Shown here: piece by piece, positions 37,759 to 48,744 of the stretch | How the letters are laid out: every line of letters begins with the position of its first letter | How positions within the stretch are numbered: the stretch's first letter is position 1 | Assembly: GCA_947462335.1 (NCBI GenBank) | Contig: OX381710.1 | Coordinates: 60,272,842 to 60,336,841, forward strand | Length of the DNA stretch: 64,000 bases | Source: Harmothoe impar | Taxonomy: Eukaryota > Annelida > Polychaeta > Phyllodocida > Polynoidae | Reading direction: 5' to 3' | Position numbers and translations under genes: made by a program | Notes under the pieces: model-generated | Told to the model about the DNA's origin: nothing | What the model saw: the letters and a program-made list of their open reading frames with translations, nothing else | Database searches by the model: none

Positions 37759-39700
37759 ATGGGAGTCATGAGGTCTACACCATACCTCCTATTACTCATC
37801 ACACATATCACCTACACGGCAGCGCAACCAATAGTAAGGCAAAATATCGGCCTCATCTACGAACAGCTGCCAGGACAAATCATCACTGGTCATGACCTAC
37901 ACGAGGTCATACTGACCATCCCCTACAACATCCCAATGGCTCCTTGTCCGAAGCCACTCATCTACAACACCATCAGGACTCTACAATTGACTTCATTAGG
38001 ACCCCATGACAGCCACAACGCTAAGATGCTTCAACAAGCTGCTGACCTCGACCGACTACTACAAAACATAGATATTAATATTATTAAGACTCTAAAGAAC
38101 ATTGCCCACTTTCTCTCGGATCCTATTACTAACAGACCAAAGAGAGCTATCCTAGGATTCCTAGGGGAGCTCTTCAAATCCATCTTTGGCCTGGCCACTA
38201 CTGGAGACATGGATTCTATTATCAATGTCATCCACCATCTAGATGCCAAGATTGGTACTCTGGCTGACGTCAATGTTAAAACTGCACAAGGATTACATGA
38301 CGTCACCCAGCAACACCAGCAGTTTCTAGACACTTATATAAAACAACAGGAAGTTGTACAGGAATCCCTACTTAATATTACCGAATCCATAGACTCATGG
38401 TCTGATGATTTCTCCACAACCCTAACCTCCATCCAAGCCGACCAGGATCGTAGGATTACCAAGTCAGCCATCATATATACATACATGGGCAGCTCAAGTA
38501 ATTGTCCTAATGACCAGGATCGCATACCAACAAGGTTTATACAAAGTGGAAAATTCCCTCAGTTTACTGTCGACTGGAATATTAGCACCGGATATGATTC
38601 AACCCACAGAACTAGCAATCAAGCTAGCCACCTTAGACACACAACTCAAAATAAGGAAACCCAGGATCCAAGGTAACCATTATTGACACCGTATATTACT
38701 ACTCACAACCAGTTGCACTATACACCTATTCCAAAACTCACTTATACATTCACATAAAGGTTATCATTTCTGCCACAGATGCAGCATTTAACTTATATCA
38801 AGTAATTACAACTCATGTCCCAATTAACACTGAAAATACGACAAGTTCTGGATCTACCCTATTACACACCGACAAAACTTTCCTCGCTGTCAACGAGGCA
38901 GAGACATTGTACTTAGAGATGACAAATGCAGATTTGCTTACGTGCCAAGGCTCGATACTGAAAGTATGCGCTAGGACCATGCCTAGAATATGCAGTGATC
39001 AGCCAACTTGCCTCATGGCGGCCTTTATCGGTAACCAGGCAGACATAGCCAGACTCTGCACATTTCAAGTACACCCTCTGAGACCCAAACCCGTGCTATA
39101 GCTATTGGTAAAGACAAATATGTAGTAGCTACTAACAGGGAGTACTACCACGTCATCTGTCAGCACATGACACCAACTACTAAGAATGCCTCGGCCTACG
39201 CAGTTATTGGTGTCCCATGTATGTGCCACCTACAGTTTGACTCATTGTACCTCCCAAACACCAAGATTCCTTGTAACGAATCTTCTTCAACACATTTCCT
39301 AATGCAATCGGCCAATACACCCATACTACTCGCACTCACAAACAACCTCAACATCACAGCATCATCACTACATCACGACCCAATATACATACCACATCTA
39401 CATACACAAGCCATCATCAAATCTATAACAAACATCAGCAAGCTATCATCAGACATCACATTGGACTTGGAACCCTTCACCAGGAACATTTTAATAGAAG
39501 CCACCAATGCAGCAGACATCTTAGACCGACCCATCCAAGACAAACTCATACGGGAGAACATAGCTAGCTTCTTCGCTAGTCCCGTATGGAACTACATAGT
39601 GCCAGTCACTTGCATTCTAAACGCCGTAGGATTCTTCTATCTATTATATGTATCCAAAGGAAGAGCACTATTCGCGACCATCCCGACCGTTAGTGCTTGA
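37759..39700 (+). pseudogene. env: outer element envelope protein, F-like, broken
   Basis: From the ATG at 37759 the first ~20 residues form a signal peptide (hydrophobic core 'YLLLLITHI'). Near residue 130 'RPKR' is a furin-type cleavage site. It is followed at once by a glycine/hydrophobic segment beginning 'AILGFLGEL' that resembles the fusion peptide of baculovirus F and errantivirus Env proteins. A helical segment follows. The frame ends at 38676. Coding text continues in two other frames (38907-39101 and 39167-39700). The last ends with a membrane-anchor segment ('VPVTCILNAVGFFYLLYV') and a short tail. At least two frameshifts make it a pseudogene. It would have been the surface glycoprotein of a virus-like particle. 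Confidence 0.8.
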
Positions 39701-39747
39701 CCCAACAACATTTCTTGGAAATTTATTAACCCCATCCCCCAGAGTGA

Positions 39748-40497
39748 AACCAAGAAAATCACACTATCAATTTGGACCAATACGCTGACGCCCATAACAT
39801 TTTTACCCTGATATTTGTAGCTTTAATCATATACGCAGTTATCAAAACCATCTTCAAGTATAAAAACAAGATAGCGCGTCACTTTGGAGTGACACACTCT
39901 GGACATAAGACCAACCCTACTATTACTCTCAAAATTTACCAAGGACATGTCAACCACACCATCCCACTACTATCCCTACCCTACGAACGTGACTCTATTA
40001 TTAATGAATTTATCCCAACCCTGAGGACCATCTCCGCACTGTCATGTCCATATCCTCGCATAAACATGACATGGAAAGGCCCCATATCATTCAACATCAA
40101 TGGAAAACAGAAGTCATACTATCTACCCAACCACATCATACTACCCCTACCCAGTGGGCACAAAATCCCAGTCTGATGTTGAATCAATGTTGAATCAATA
40201 TTGAATCAGCATTGGCAACAATGTATCAATGTTGATTCAATGCTCTGTGCCAATTGGGTAGCGGCACGGTTTTCTATCATACCGGCCCTCAAAGACGATA
40301 CCTCCACCACTGGATTAACTCTAAAGACTATTGAAATGACAACATCCCTACATCTGACAGAAATCCAAGACAACATTGACATTGATCCTGACAGTGACAA
40401 CACTACGTCACTTATCGAAAACCGAAAAGACATGACCACTACTGAACTATTGACAGCCATTGTTATGAAAAAGAGTGAGACAGGAAATGAAAGATAA
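39748..40497 (+). pseudogene. outer element ORF4, membrane-anchored protein, interrupted by a MITE
   Basis: The frame is open from 39748, after an in-frame stop at 39745. It has no ATG near its start, so it may be a 3' exon or a continuation reached by splicing or frameshift. A hydrophobic segment 'IFTLIFVALIIYAVI' lies near the start, followed by a basic stretch and ~110 residues with two N-x-T sites. The MITE at 40150-40258 supplies the stop at 40176. Because MITE plus duplicated TA add 111 bp, the same frame resumes afterwards and runs to 40497 with an acidic, Thr-rich tail. I do not recognise the protein. A second membrane protein or a displaced Env tail are both possible. Confidence 0.5.
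40150..40258. mobile_element. 109-bp MITE in outer ORF4
   Basis: The left end CCCAGTGGGCAC matches the other copy. The right end is slightly changed (GTGCCAATTGGG inverted). TA flanks both sides (40148-40149, 40259-40260), a target duplication. The TTGAATCAATGTTG palindromic interior is shared with 36082-36189. Confidence 0.8.
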
Positions 40498-41060
40498 ATT
40501 AAATATAGAAGGTGATAACTCAGAAAGAACTTCCTCCATTGCCCCTCGACATTGAGAATGAATATCAAAGATCAATTATTGCCAGAGATCATTGCATAAA
40601 CAAAATATACTGCTCAATACCTATTGTTATACATGTACTATCATATGATACTAAGTATTACACATGGCCTATGTAAACGCTTAGTACATCAACGTCATTA
40701 TTGAATTTGAATTTCTTACAGCTTCCTATTGTATAAATTTAGCATTACTATTATCACCGTACCACATTTGTAGTATGTAAATAATTGGTAAGTTAAAATG
40801 CTTCCCAAATGTATAACTATATAAATAGAACGGAAGCGAGACATATAGTATCAGTACGTTACCACTGAGTCATTATTTTTACCACTGCATAACATGTACG
40901 TTTGAAACACTGTATTACCTAGAAAAATGGTTAAAAACGTAGTTATAGTATAGTATAAGATAACTAGATACAAAAATTAGAAAATACAAAAAGAAATACC
41001 AACATTGTTTGTACAAATACTTTTGAAGCGTGACATAACTCTTCCTTTACGACTTTTCGG
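40498..41060 (+). other. 3' non-coding region of the outer element
   Basis: AT-rich DNA with no open frame of note lies between ORF4 and the polypurine tract. Confidence 0.5.
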
Positions 41061-41080
41061 CCTGCACGAGGGCGTGCAGG
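41061..41080 (+). promoter_or_regulatory. perfect hairpin before the polypurine tract
   Basis: CCTGCACG and CGTGCAGG form an 8-bp stem with loop AGGG, ending exactly where the polypurine tract starts. In RNA it could help position RNase H cleavage; that is inference. Confidence 0.6.
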
Positions 41081-41095
41081 AGTTTTGGGGGGTGC
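41081..41095 (+). promoter_or_regulatory. polypurine tract of the outer element
   Basis: AGTTTTGGGGGGTGC directly precedes the 3' LTR, the position and G-run expected for plus-strand priming. Confidence 0.75.
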
Positions 41096-41923
41096 TGTCA
41101 TGCCACAAAACCCCTTTTTCTACCTTCATCAATTGTATTACGTAATATTATGTGATATTATGTAATAGTTCTGATTTATGATTATTAATATTCATATTTA
41201 TTATTATTTGTAATACGCACAATACTTTATACATATTTTCAATCCATATGTCCATCAAAGTACACCTAGACGTCAGACATACCTATTTCTCATTTAGCCA
41301 AGCCAAGCTTTCCCCCATACATAATTAATCCATAGATCACAAGCAGACCATTATCCCCCTATACAAAGGTATCGGTCGGCCCTCCAGACGCCGAGGCACC
41401 AACTGCTCACCTACACACAAACAAGTGAACTATACATTGACCCCAAGGATTAACACATAAACAATGCTATAACCTGTACACCCTAATCAGTATGGCACCG
41501 CCGGGCCACTTGAGCTGGCTGGAGGCCACCTATAGGTGGCCGACAAAGCCCCCACGTGTACATGCTACCTATTACGTAATCCATTACCCATAGTGCACTG
41601 GACCCAGGCTCCCCCACCCGCGGTCCAGCGCACGCCACACGTTAAAGCCATGAATATATAATTATCCAATCAAATGTCAAATGTATATTATCCAATGAAA
41701 ACCACTGTTACATCTACTTCCGGTCACATGGTCAGGTGGAGGAGGAAATCACTTACCACCGACTTATCATCTTGCAACCATCAGTAACTTCTATACTGAG
41801 CCCTAGTGACTGGTACTCTGATATCAATATTATTATTAATAAAAGATACTAAGTACTACAGCTGACGTCTCATCTCTCATCTTTACGCCCCACATTGATG
41901 TGAATGGGATTTTCCCAGCCACA
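41096..41923 (+). repeat. outer 3' LTR (828 bp)
   Basis: It starts TGTCATGCCACA and ends CCACA. It aligns with 17379-18161 plus 31160-31249. It lacks a 40-bp block and a 7-bp block present in the 5' copy and gains 3 bp. Several differences are CG-to-TG changes. AATAAA lies at 41838-41843. It is the uninterrupted reference for the inner element's insertion site. Confidence 0.92.
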
Positions 41924-42282
41924 GCTCCTGTAGTTCAGTACATGAACCTATGCAGTTGTGCCCAAACGACTACCAGCTGTTCATATTTTTACACTTTTCT
42001 TTTCTGGCAGATTTTATCTGCTGCTATATCATTGCAATAAAATGACCTAGTCAAAAAACAACGATAGAGACTAAAATAGTGATCATCAAATGTGCCCAGG
42101 ATACTTCATCATTCCAGATGGTATCCGGAATACAGGCCCTCCTGACTGTAGGCCCCCAGCCCACAGGCCCACGGAACACAGGCCCCCTGCCCACAGGCCC
42201 TCCGGATCTGAGGCCCCCTGCCTTTAGGCCACCCTGACTACAGGTCCCCGGCCTGTAGGCACAGATCTCACGTCCATATCAT

Positions 42283-42575
42283 ACGTCCAACCCTCTCTAA
42301 AAAATCATATGATGTCCAACCCCTTCCCTCACATCCAACCCCTTCTCTCAAGTCCAATCCCCTTCTCTCACGTCCAACCCCCTCCTTCACATTGACATCC
42401 AACTCCTCCCTCACATCCAACCCCTTCTCTCACGTCCAACCCCCTCCCTCACGTCCAACCCCTTCTTACGTCCAACCCCTTCCTTCACGTCCAATCCCTT
42501 CCCTCACGTCCAACCCCCTCCCTCACGTCCAACCCTTTCCCTCACGTCCAACCTCATCCCTCACTTCCAACCCCT
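42283..42575. repeat. minisatellite, CTCACGTCCAACCCCTTCC-type units
   Basis: About thirteen degenerate units of 18-25 bp lie in the left arm of foldback element 1. They are the approximate complement of the array on its right. Confidence 0.75.
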
Positions 42576-42577
42576 TA

Positions 42578-43262
42578 GTGGTGGATGTGAGGAAATGGTG
42601 GTGGATGTGAGGAAATGGTGGTGGACGTGAGGAAATGGTAGTGGACATGAGGAAATGGCAGTGGACGTGAGGAAGTGGTAGTGGACGTGAAGAAATGGTA
42701 GTGGACGTGAGGAAGTGGTAGTGGATGTGAGGAAATGGTGGTGGACGTGAGGAGGAGGTGGTGGACGTGAGGAAGAGGTGGTGGACGTTAGGAGGTGGTA
42801 GTGGACGTGAGAAAGTGGTAATGGACGTGAGGAAGTGGTAATGGACGTGAGGAAGTGGTAATGGACGTGAGGAGAGGGTAGTGGATGTTAGGAAGGGGTA
42901 GTGGATGTTAGGAAGGGGTAGTTGATGTGAGGAAGTGGTAGTGGACGTGAAGAAATGGTAGTGGACGTGAGGAAGTGGTAATGGATGTGAGGAAATGGTG
43001 GTGGACGTGAGGAGGAGGTGGTGGACGTGAGGAAGAGGTGGTGGACGTTAGGAGGTGGTAGTGGACGTGAGAAAGTGGTAATGGACGTGAGGAAGTGGTA
43101 ATGGACGTGAGGAAGTGGTAATGGACGTGAGGAGAGGGTAGTGGATGTTAGGAAGGGGTAGTGGATGTTAGGAAGGGGTAGTTGATGTGAGGAAGTGGTA
43201 ATGGACATGAGGAGGGGGTAGTGGATGTGAGGAAGTGGTAGTGGACGTGAGGAGAGGGTAGG
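42578..43262. repeat. 18-bp minisatellite with a ~260-bp higher-order repeat
   Basis: Units of the type GTGGACGTGAGGAAGTGG run for nearly 700 bp. A block of about fourteen units is itself duplicated: GTGGACGTTAGGAGGTGGTA occurs at 42781 and again at 43041, with the same variant units around it. Recent unequal exchange or a replication slip best explains this. Confidence 0.8.
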
Positions 43263-43414
43263 GGGCCTGAGGAGGTTGTGGCCTATAGCCAGGGTGCCAA
43301 AAGATCGGGGGCCTAAGATCCGGAGGGCCTAAGGGAAAGGGTGCCTGTGGTCAGGGAGGCCTGAAGGCAGGGCGCCTAAAGACCAGGTGCCTAAAGTCTG
43401 TGTACCATTCCAGA

Positions 43415-43999
43415 TAGGCTGTTATCAACTGTTCGTTTCAAACTAGGGCAAGACTGCCCGGTTGGTTGACCTGGCCACCGGCTTGGATCAAGGTCATTCA
43501 TTTATAACTTGACCTTGAGAGCAATGCCTACAAGGAATGATTGAGCCCGCCGTAATGTTGACATTTATGGAACATGATACTGGACAGTAATAGATTGTAT
43601 TGAGAAAAGGTTATTCAAAATTGTCAACTTGTGGGTATACAATCCATTCAGGATTCCATCAACCCTCCTATAAAGCTTTCAAAGTGCACATGAATACACT
43701 ATTTGACTTCTAGATTCTGAAATATTCCAGTTAGGAGAAAGATATGCCGCTCTGACCCCCTTCTGAAGCACTGCACTTTGAGTATGTTTGCGATTTCCTG
43801 GGAGCTGGGTAGATATTGTGTCCCTAATATTCACGCTTAAATTTGATGAATCCATAGATCATAATCAAAACTTACAATTTGAATATTTAATGGCCATTTC
43901 TAGGAGTACATTTACCATAAAACCCTTCCCTTAAGACAACCCCACCTTTAAGACAACCCTCTAGTTAATATACCCCAAAATCAGTCTCAAAGGCCATAA
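43415..43999. other. stretch without a gene
   Basis: Ordinary AT-rich DNA with the word TCAAGGTCA near 43490 and 'TTGACCTTGAG' near 43509. Nothing else was seen. Confidence 0.4.
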
Positions 44000-44039
44000 A
44001 GCAACACTGATGCGACGCATATTGATGCCGAAAAATTGA

Positions 44040-44126
44040 AAGGGGGGGGCGCAAAATAACTTGCCAGTCAAAATGAGAACTCACCAACCCCCCCTGTTGT
44101 TAAAAAATGAACACTCCCTAATAGCC
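44040..44126. mobile_element. end fragment of the GGGAGTGTT family
   Basis: It reads inverted, ending AACACTCCC at 44126. It shares 'GCGCAAAATAACTTG' and 'CTCACCAACCCCCC' with the copy at 15832. The other terminus is missing. Confidence 0.5.
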
Positions 44127-45439
44127 CATGGACTACTGGCACCCCCCCCCCTCGACAACCCTATAGCATTTGTTTGTTCCTTACAGTTCCTATCTGAACA
44201 AGATTCAACATGTTGACATTGATTATCTTGGGATGCACTATCGGTTTTGTCTTATTATGCATGGGTGGGGGCGATTCACGGACATTAGGCCCCTAGGAAT
44301 CAGGCCCCTAGGAATCAGGCCCCTGGGGAATAGGCCCTATGTAATTAGGCCCAGAAGGACATAAGGCCCGGGCGGACATTAGGCCCGTTTATGTCATATA
44401 TACGTCATATTTACATCATGATACGTCATATTTTACATCATATTTTATCTACATGCATGTACGTCATGGTACGTCATGTACGTCATGGTACATCATAATA
44501 CATCATGCTTACATCATGTGTACGTCATAATACATCATGAGAATGTCATAATACATCATATTTTCGTCATGTGTACATCATATGTACATCATGTGTACGT
44601 CATATTATATACATTTTTGGGACTCCTGTCTATTTGTACATGATGTGTACGTCATGTGTACATGATGTGTACATCATGTGTACGTCATGTGTACATCATG
44701 TGAACATCATGTGAACATCATGTGTACGCCCGGAAGTCCATTAGGCCCAGGAGGACACTAGGCCCTTTTACATCATGTGTACATCATATTTACATCGTAA
44801 TACATCATAATACGTCATATTTTACATCATATTTTAAATATGTGCTAGTACATCATTGTACATCATGGTACATCATGTACGTCATGGTACATCATAATAC
44901 ATCATGTGGACATCATACATCCATCATGCTCACATCATGTGTACGTCATAGTACATCATGAGTACATCATTATACATCATATTTTCGTCATGTGTACATC
45001 ATGTGTACATCATAATATTATTCCTAGATTGCAATCCTATATAATAAGTACATCATATTTACATCATGTGTACATCATGTGTACGTCATATGTACGTCAT
45101 ATTATAATGCCTGGACCTAATCTGTTGGGCTATACATCTACATATACATTAGGGGTACGTCATTGTGTGGATTTATTCCCCGGTTCGTGGCTTTAAAAAA
45201 AATATACTGCTCTATGTATAAACTCTGTCACGTTGCTACTATACTCACAAAAACAGAGGCCTATTTTTTTTGTTTTTTTCCCCTTTAGAAGAGACCCCTC
45301 CCCGCCCCCCCACTCCACCCCCACCCTAGAGTGGGGAGGGGGCCCCCCACCCCAGGGCCCCCCTCCCCGCAAATCCCCCCACTGCCAGCAATATATCATT
45401 TGGCAAGCTTTCAGGTTGCCTTTTTTTTCCAGAATAAAG

Positions 45440-45735
45440 TCACTTCCGGTCATGTGACCCAAAGGGGCGTGGTCTAATACACAAATGAGGTCGCTCCCGG
45501 TTATGTAACAAGGTTACTTCCGGTTATCCGGTCAAGGTCACCCTTCAAGATGTCACTTCCGGCCCCCTTTTAAATTTCCCGCCTAAAGGGAGGCCTGTGA
45601 TTGGTTGATTAAGTAGGTCACATTACCATGGTAACAAAATGCTGGCTGCTGATTGGCTGAGAACTCGATTAAGTAGGTCACTTCTGGTCACGTGACCAAA
45701 TGGAGGCCTGTGATTGGTCTGTTGTCGGTTGGACC
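45440..45735. promoter_or_regulatory. cluster of CACTTCCGG (ETS-like) and CACGTGACC words
   Basis: Inside foldback element 2 the word GTCACTTCCGGT or a one-base variant recurs at about 45440, 45508, 45546 and 45680. TCATGTGACC or TCACGTGACC accompanies two of them. They match ETS and E-box binding motifs. They may simply be degenerate tandem repeats. Confidence 0.3.
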
Positions 45736-45779
45736 ATTTCAGTAGCTGAGCTATGGTCCCATCCTGATACATACTATAC

Positions 45780-46150
45780 TACTCTAATAGATTCTATTAG
45801 TACCAATAGGATTCTAAAAGTACATATTTGATTCTATTGGTACCAATTGGATTTATTCATACCTATAGGATTCTATAGGATTCTATAGATACCAATTGGA
45901 TTTTATTTGTACCTATTTTCCCGTTCTCCGTTTTCCCGTTCTCTGATTCCCTGTTTTTCATTTTCCCTTTCTCCATTTTCCGTACTCCGCTTCCGCTCTC
46001 CCCGCCCCCGATCCCATTCTCTATTGGTACCTACTGGATTCTCTTGGTACCAGTGGGATTCTATTGGTACAAATTGGATTTTATTGGTACCTATTTTCCT
46101 GTTCTCTGATTTCCCGTTCTTCGATTTCCGGTTCTCCGTTTTTCCTTTCT
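45780..46150. repeat. degenerate repeats of TTCTATTGGTACCAATTGGA and CCGTTCTCCGTTTTCC
   Basis: Two simple word families alternate in the centre of foldback element 2. They show no coding sense. Confidence 0.5.
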
Positions 46151-47039
46151 CCATTTTCCCAATCTCCGTTTTCCCGTCCCCCCGGCTCTCGCTCCCCTCA
46201 TCCCCGCTCCCCTCATCCCTGCTCCCAGGACAAGCATAAAATGACGTTCACATGATGTACACACGATGAGGTTTGGCGGGTTATGATGTACAGATGGCGT
46301 ACATATGATGTACAGATGATGTTAAGTGTTAGAGAAGGGTGAAAACACTTTGATATGACGTACAGATGACGTACAGCTGATGTACCCATTAGGGAAGTAA
46401 AAGGGCAGTATAATAATAAAATGACTTACACATGATGTACATGAGGTTTGGGTGGGTTATAATGTACAGATGACGTACAGATGATGGACAGTGTTAGAGA
46501 AGGGTGAAAACACTTTGATATGACGTACAGATGATGTACAGCTGATGTACACATTGGGAAAGGGCAGTATAAGGATAAAATGACGTGCACATGATGTACA
46601 CATGATGTACATGACGTTTGGTGGGTTATGATGTACAGATGACGTACAGCTGATGTACAGATGATGTACAGTGTTAGAGAAGGAAAAACACAGTGATATG
46701 ATGTACAACAGTACAAATGACGTACAGATGATATATGAATGATGTACAATGACGTATTTATCACGTACAGTGATGAACATATGATGTACAATGATGAACA
46801 AATGATGTAAATATGATGTACAATGACGTACAATGATGTACAATGACGTACAATGGTGTACACATTTGGGGAGGGGATATGATGTAAATATGACTTAATA
46901 TGACATATATATGACGTAAAAGGGCCTAGTGTCCGCCTGGGCCTAATGGTTTTCCGGGCCTAATGGTTAAGGGCCTCCTGGACAGGGGCCTGATTACCAG
47001 CGGCCTGAGACAGGGGCCTGATGGTTGTGTGCCGTGGGG

Positions 47040-47750
47040 CCATACCACTTCCAGGCCTGTTTTTGTATCATACGGGAAAATCGTGCAGACATCGTGCGTC
47101 TGTCTGCCCCAGAATGCTGCATGGTGGGAATGCCCTATCACACCGCAAATGGGGTCGTGACATTTTCAATCTCCAAATCTAAGTCCACAGTAGAACTTAT
47201 GATGGGGCCTGCTTGGGGCGTGGTGCATCGCTGGGTAGCGACCTGTTTTATATTAGTAGTTGTAATATCTTAGAGACTTTGAACTTTAATAACCCATTCC
47301 CGTCAGACAATCTAAGGCGCTCATATGAAAGAGAATGAAATTCCCTATTGGTTAATGTCTGCATTATGTGCATCAGAGTTGAGAATTGGGTGCTACAGGG
47401 GCTCGGGAGTTTGAAGTCACTAGGCCCTTATCCCACATTAACCCTCCCAATCTCACACGAGATCATTAGAATGACTTCTCCTGGTTGATTTGAGCCATAG
47501 AACAGCATCACTAGTCTATTGGCTTGAATCTAGCCAAAATTAGATTAAGAATATTACTGTTGCTGCTAAGGTCATAAAAGAAAAGGTTTGTTTCATGTAA
47601 CATGGGAAGAAAGTCTCCGGTCTGTAGGTCAGATTTCTTTGAATTTTACCTTTTTCTTTCACATGAAAGTACTAGCCAGTTTCTCTACATGTCCTAAAAT
47701 TGTCCCCAAAAAGTGTGAAAATATGGAGATTTCTTCAAAATTGCATAATA
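47040..47750. other. stretch without a gene
   Basis: Mixed DNA. I found no open frame or repeat that I can support. Confidence 0.4.
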
Positions 47751-48289
47751 GTCCGGTGGTGGAACAAGGATTTGGGGCCTGACCCGGAATTCTCCGATAT
47801 ATTTTTTTTCTCTTCTGATTCTTCATCTTGGGGGTCTGGGTGACCATTTCCTGCGTGATATATTTGTGAAGGCTTTGGGGAAATTGAGATATTCAAGATG
47901 AGTTTGAGTTTGAGTTTGAGTTTTGGATATTTTTATCTCCTGGAGTTTTATAGTGGTACAATATTATAATGAACTTACAGTACATGTGGTATACTGGTGT
48001 ATACATACACCTGTACAGTTATATTGTCCAAGGCAAGACCAATATGTTTTGCTTAGCCTATTGGGCTGAACCAATAAATCAGCCTGGATACTGATGTAGA
48101 GTCCGTGTCATGTTACATCATACATATTACATGACATAGAGATTCTAAAGTCAAGTGACTTCACTTGAGATGACGAGGTCTAGGGGCACTGGTTTGGTTT
48201 CTCCGGACATTTTAATTCTAATTTTGAATTGACTTTATTGTTGATATTTTGATTTTGTTTTCCTGTGCTCTACTCCTTCAGTGAGTTCT

Positions 48290-48735
48290 TCAACTCGATA
48301 GGCTTGGCTTTTGTTGTTGTTCTGACGTTAGTTCTTCCCAAGCTAGTTTACCACGATATGACGGGCTCTTCTTGTAGACGTCACCTTTTGGATGCTGAAT
48401 TTTCAGTCTAATTTTATCATGGCCGCATAAATATCTAGGAGCCGTCACAATACAGTCAGGTCTTTTAGAGACCCTATACATCAATCCTTGTAGGTGTCGT
48501 TTTCTTCGGTCAGTCAGCATTTCTGAGGAGCAGAGTGTAAGTAGTTCATGTACATGAATGTCACGTGCGTCCCAGATCTCCAGACAGATTCTCAAACCGT
48601 AATTGTGAAGGCTTTGTAGTTTCCTAGGCACCCATGAGGGTCCACCATCTATCATGTAACCTGAGTAATCCAAGATCGGCAGTATCATGGTGGTGTAAAT
48701 CTCAAGGGATGTGGCTTCATCAATGGTTGATGACC
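48290..48735 (-). pseudogene. LINE reverse transcriptase C-terminal fragment
   Basis: The minus strand reads 'MILPILDYSGYMIDGG', then 'LQSLHNYGLRICLEI' and 'LTDRRKRHLQGLMYRV'. This is the post-RT region found at the end of Jockey/CR1-like LINEs, similar in layout to 12440-12886 but a different family. Only this 3' piece is present, lying between the outer arm and the tandem units of foldback structure 3. The first ~15 residues of the open frame come from the neighbouring repeat, not from the LINE. Confidence 0.7.
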
Positions 48736-48744
48736 ACCACAATT

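Larger units (their letters stand above)
17379..41923 (+). mobile_element. outer errantivirus-like Ty3/gypsy element with env, degraded
   Basis: The boundaries are the TG at 17379 and the CA at 41922-41923. GCTC lies immediately outside both ends (17375-17378 and 41924-41927), a 4-bp target-site duplication. After removal of the inner element the body is about 11.5 kb: 5' LTR, gag, pol (PR-RT-RNase H-IN), env, a small membrane ORF, polypurine tract, 3' LTR. Every gene is broken by stops or frameshifts, and two MITEs have inserted into it. The LTRs differ by several indels and point changes, so it is old. The gag-pol-env order plus an F-like env places it with env-bearing Ty3/gypsy viruses. 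It is not an intact virus. Confidence 0.9.
42120..43404. mobile_element. foldback element 1, tandem-repeat arms
   Basis: CATTCCAGAT lies on both sides (42110-42119 and 43405-43414), a possible 10-bp target duplication. The left arm has ~15-bp units AGGCCCCCTGCCCAC, then a ~20-bp array of 'CTCACGTCCAACCCC' units. The right half is the inverted counterpart: 'GTGGACGTGAGGAAGTGG' units, then GGGCCTAAG-type units. No transposase frame is present. The arms could fold into a hairpin more than 500 bp long. The duplication length would suit Mutator- or Foldback-type elements; the class is not proven. Confidence 0.6.
44278..47030. mobile_element. foldback element 2, tandem-repeat arms
   Basis: The left end is a series of ~15-bp units led by AGGCCC (44286-44395), with more at 44744-44765. 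Then comes a ~700-bp array of TACATCATGTG/TACGTCAT words to about 45110. The right side mirrors it: GATGTACAGATGACGTACAG words (46240-46920), then GGGCCTAATGG/GGGCCTGAT units to 47030. The middle (45190-46230) is unique to this element and has no transposase. The architecture equals that of foldback element 1 although the array words differ. Boundaries are approximate and no target duplication was found. Confidence 0.55.
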
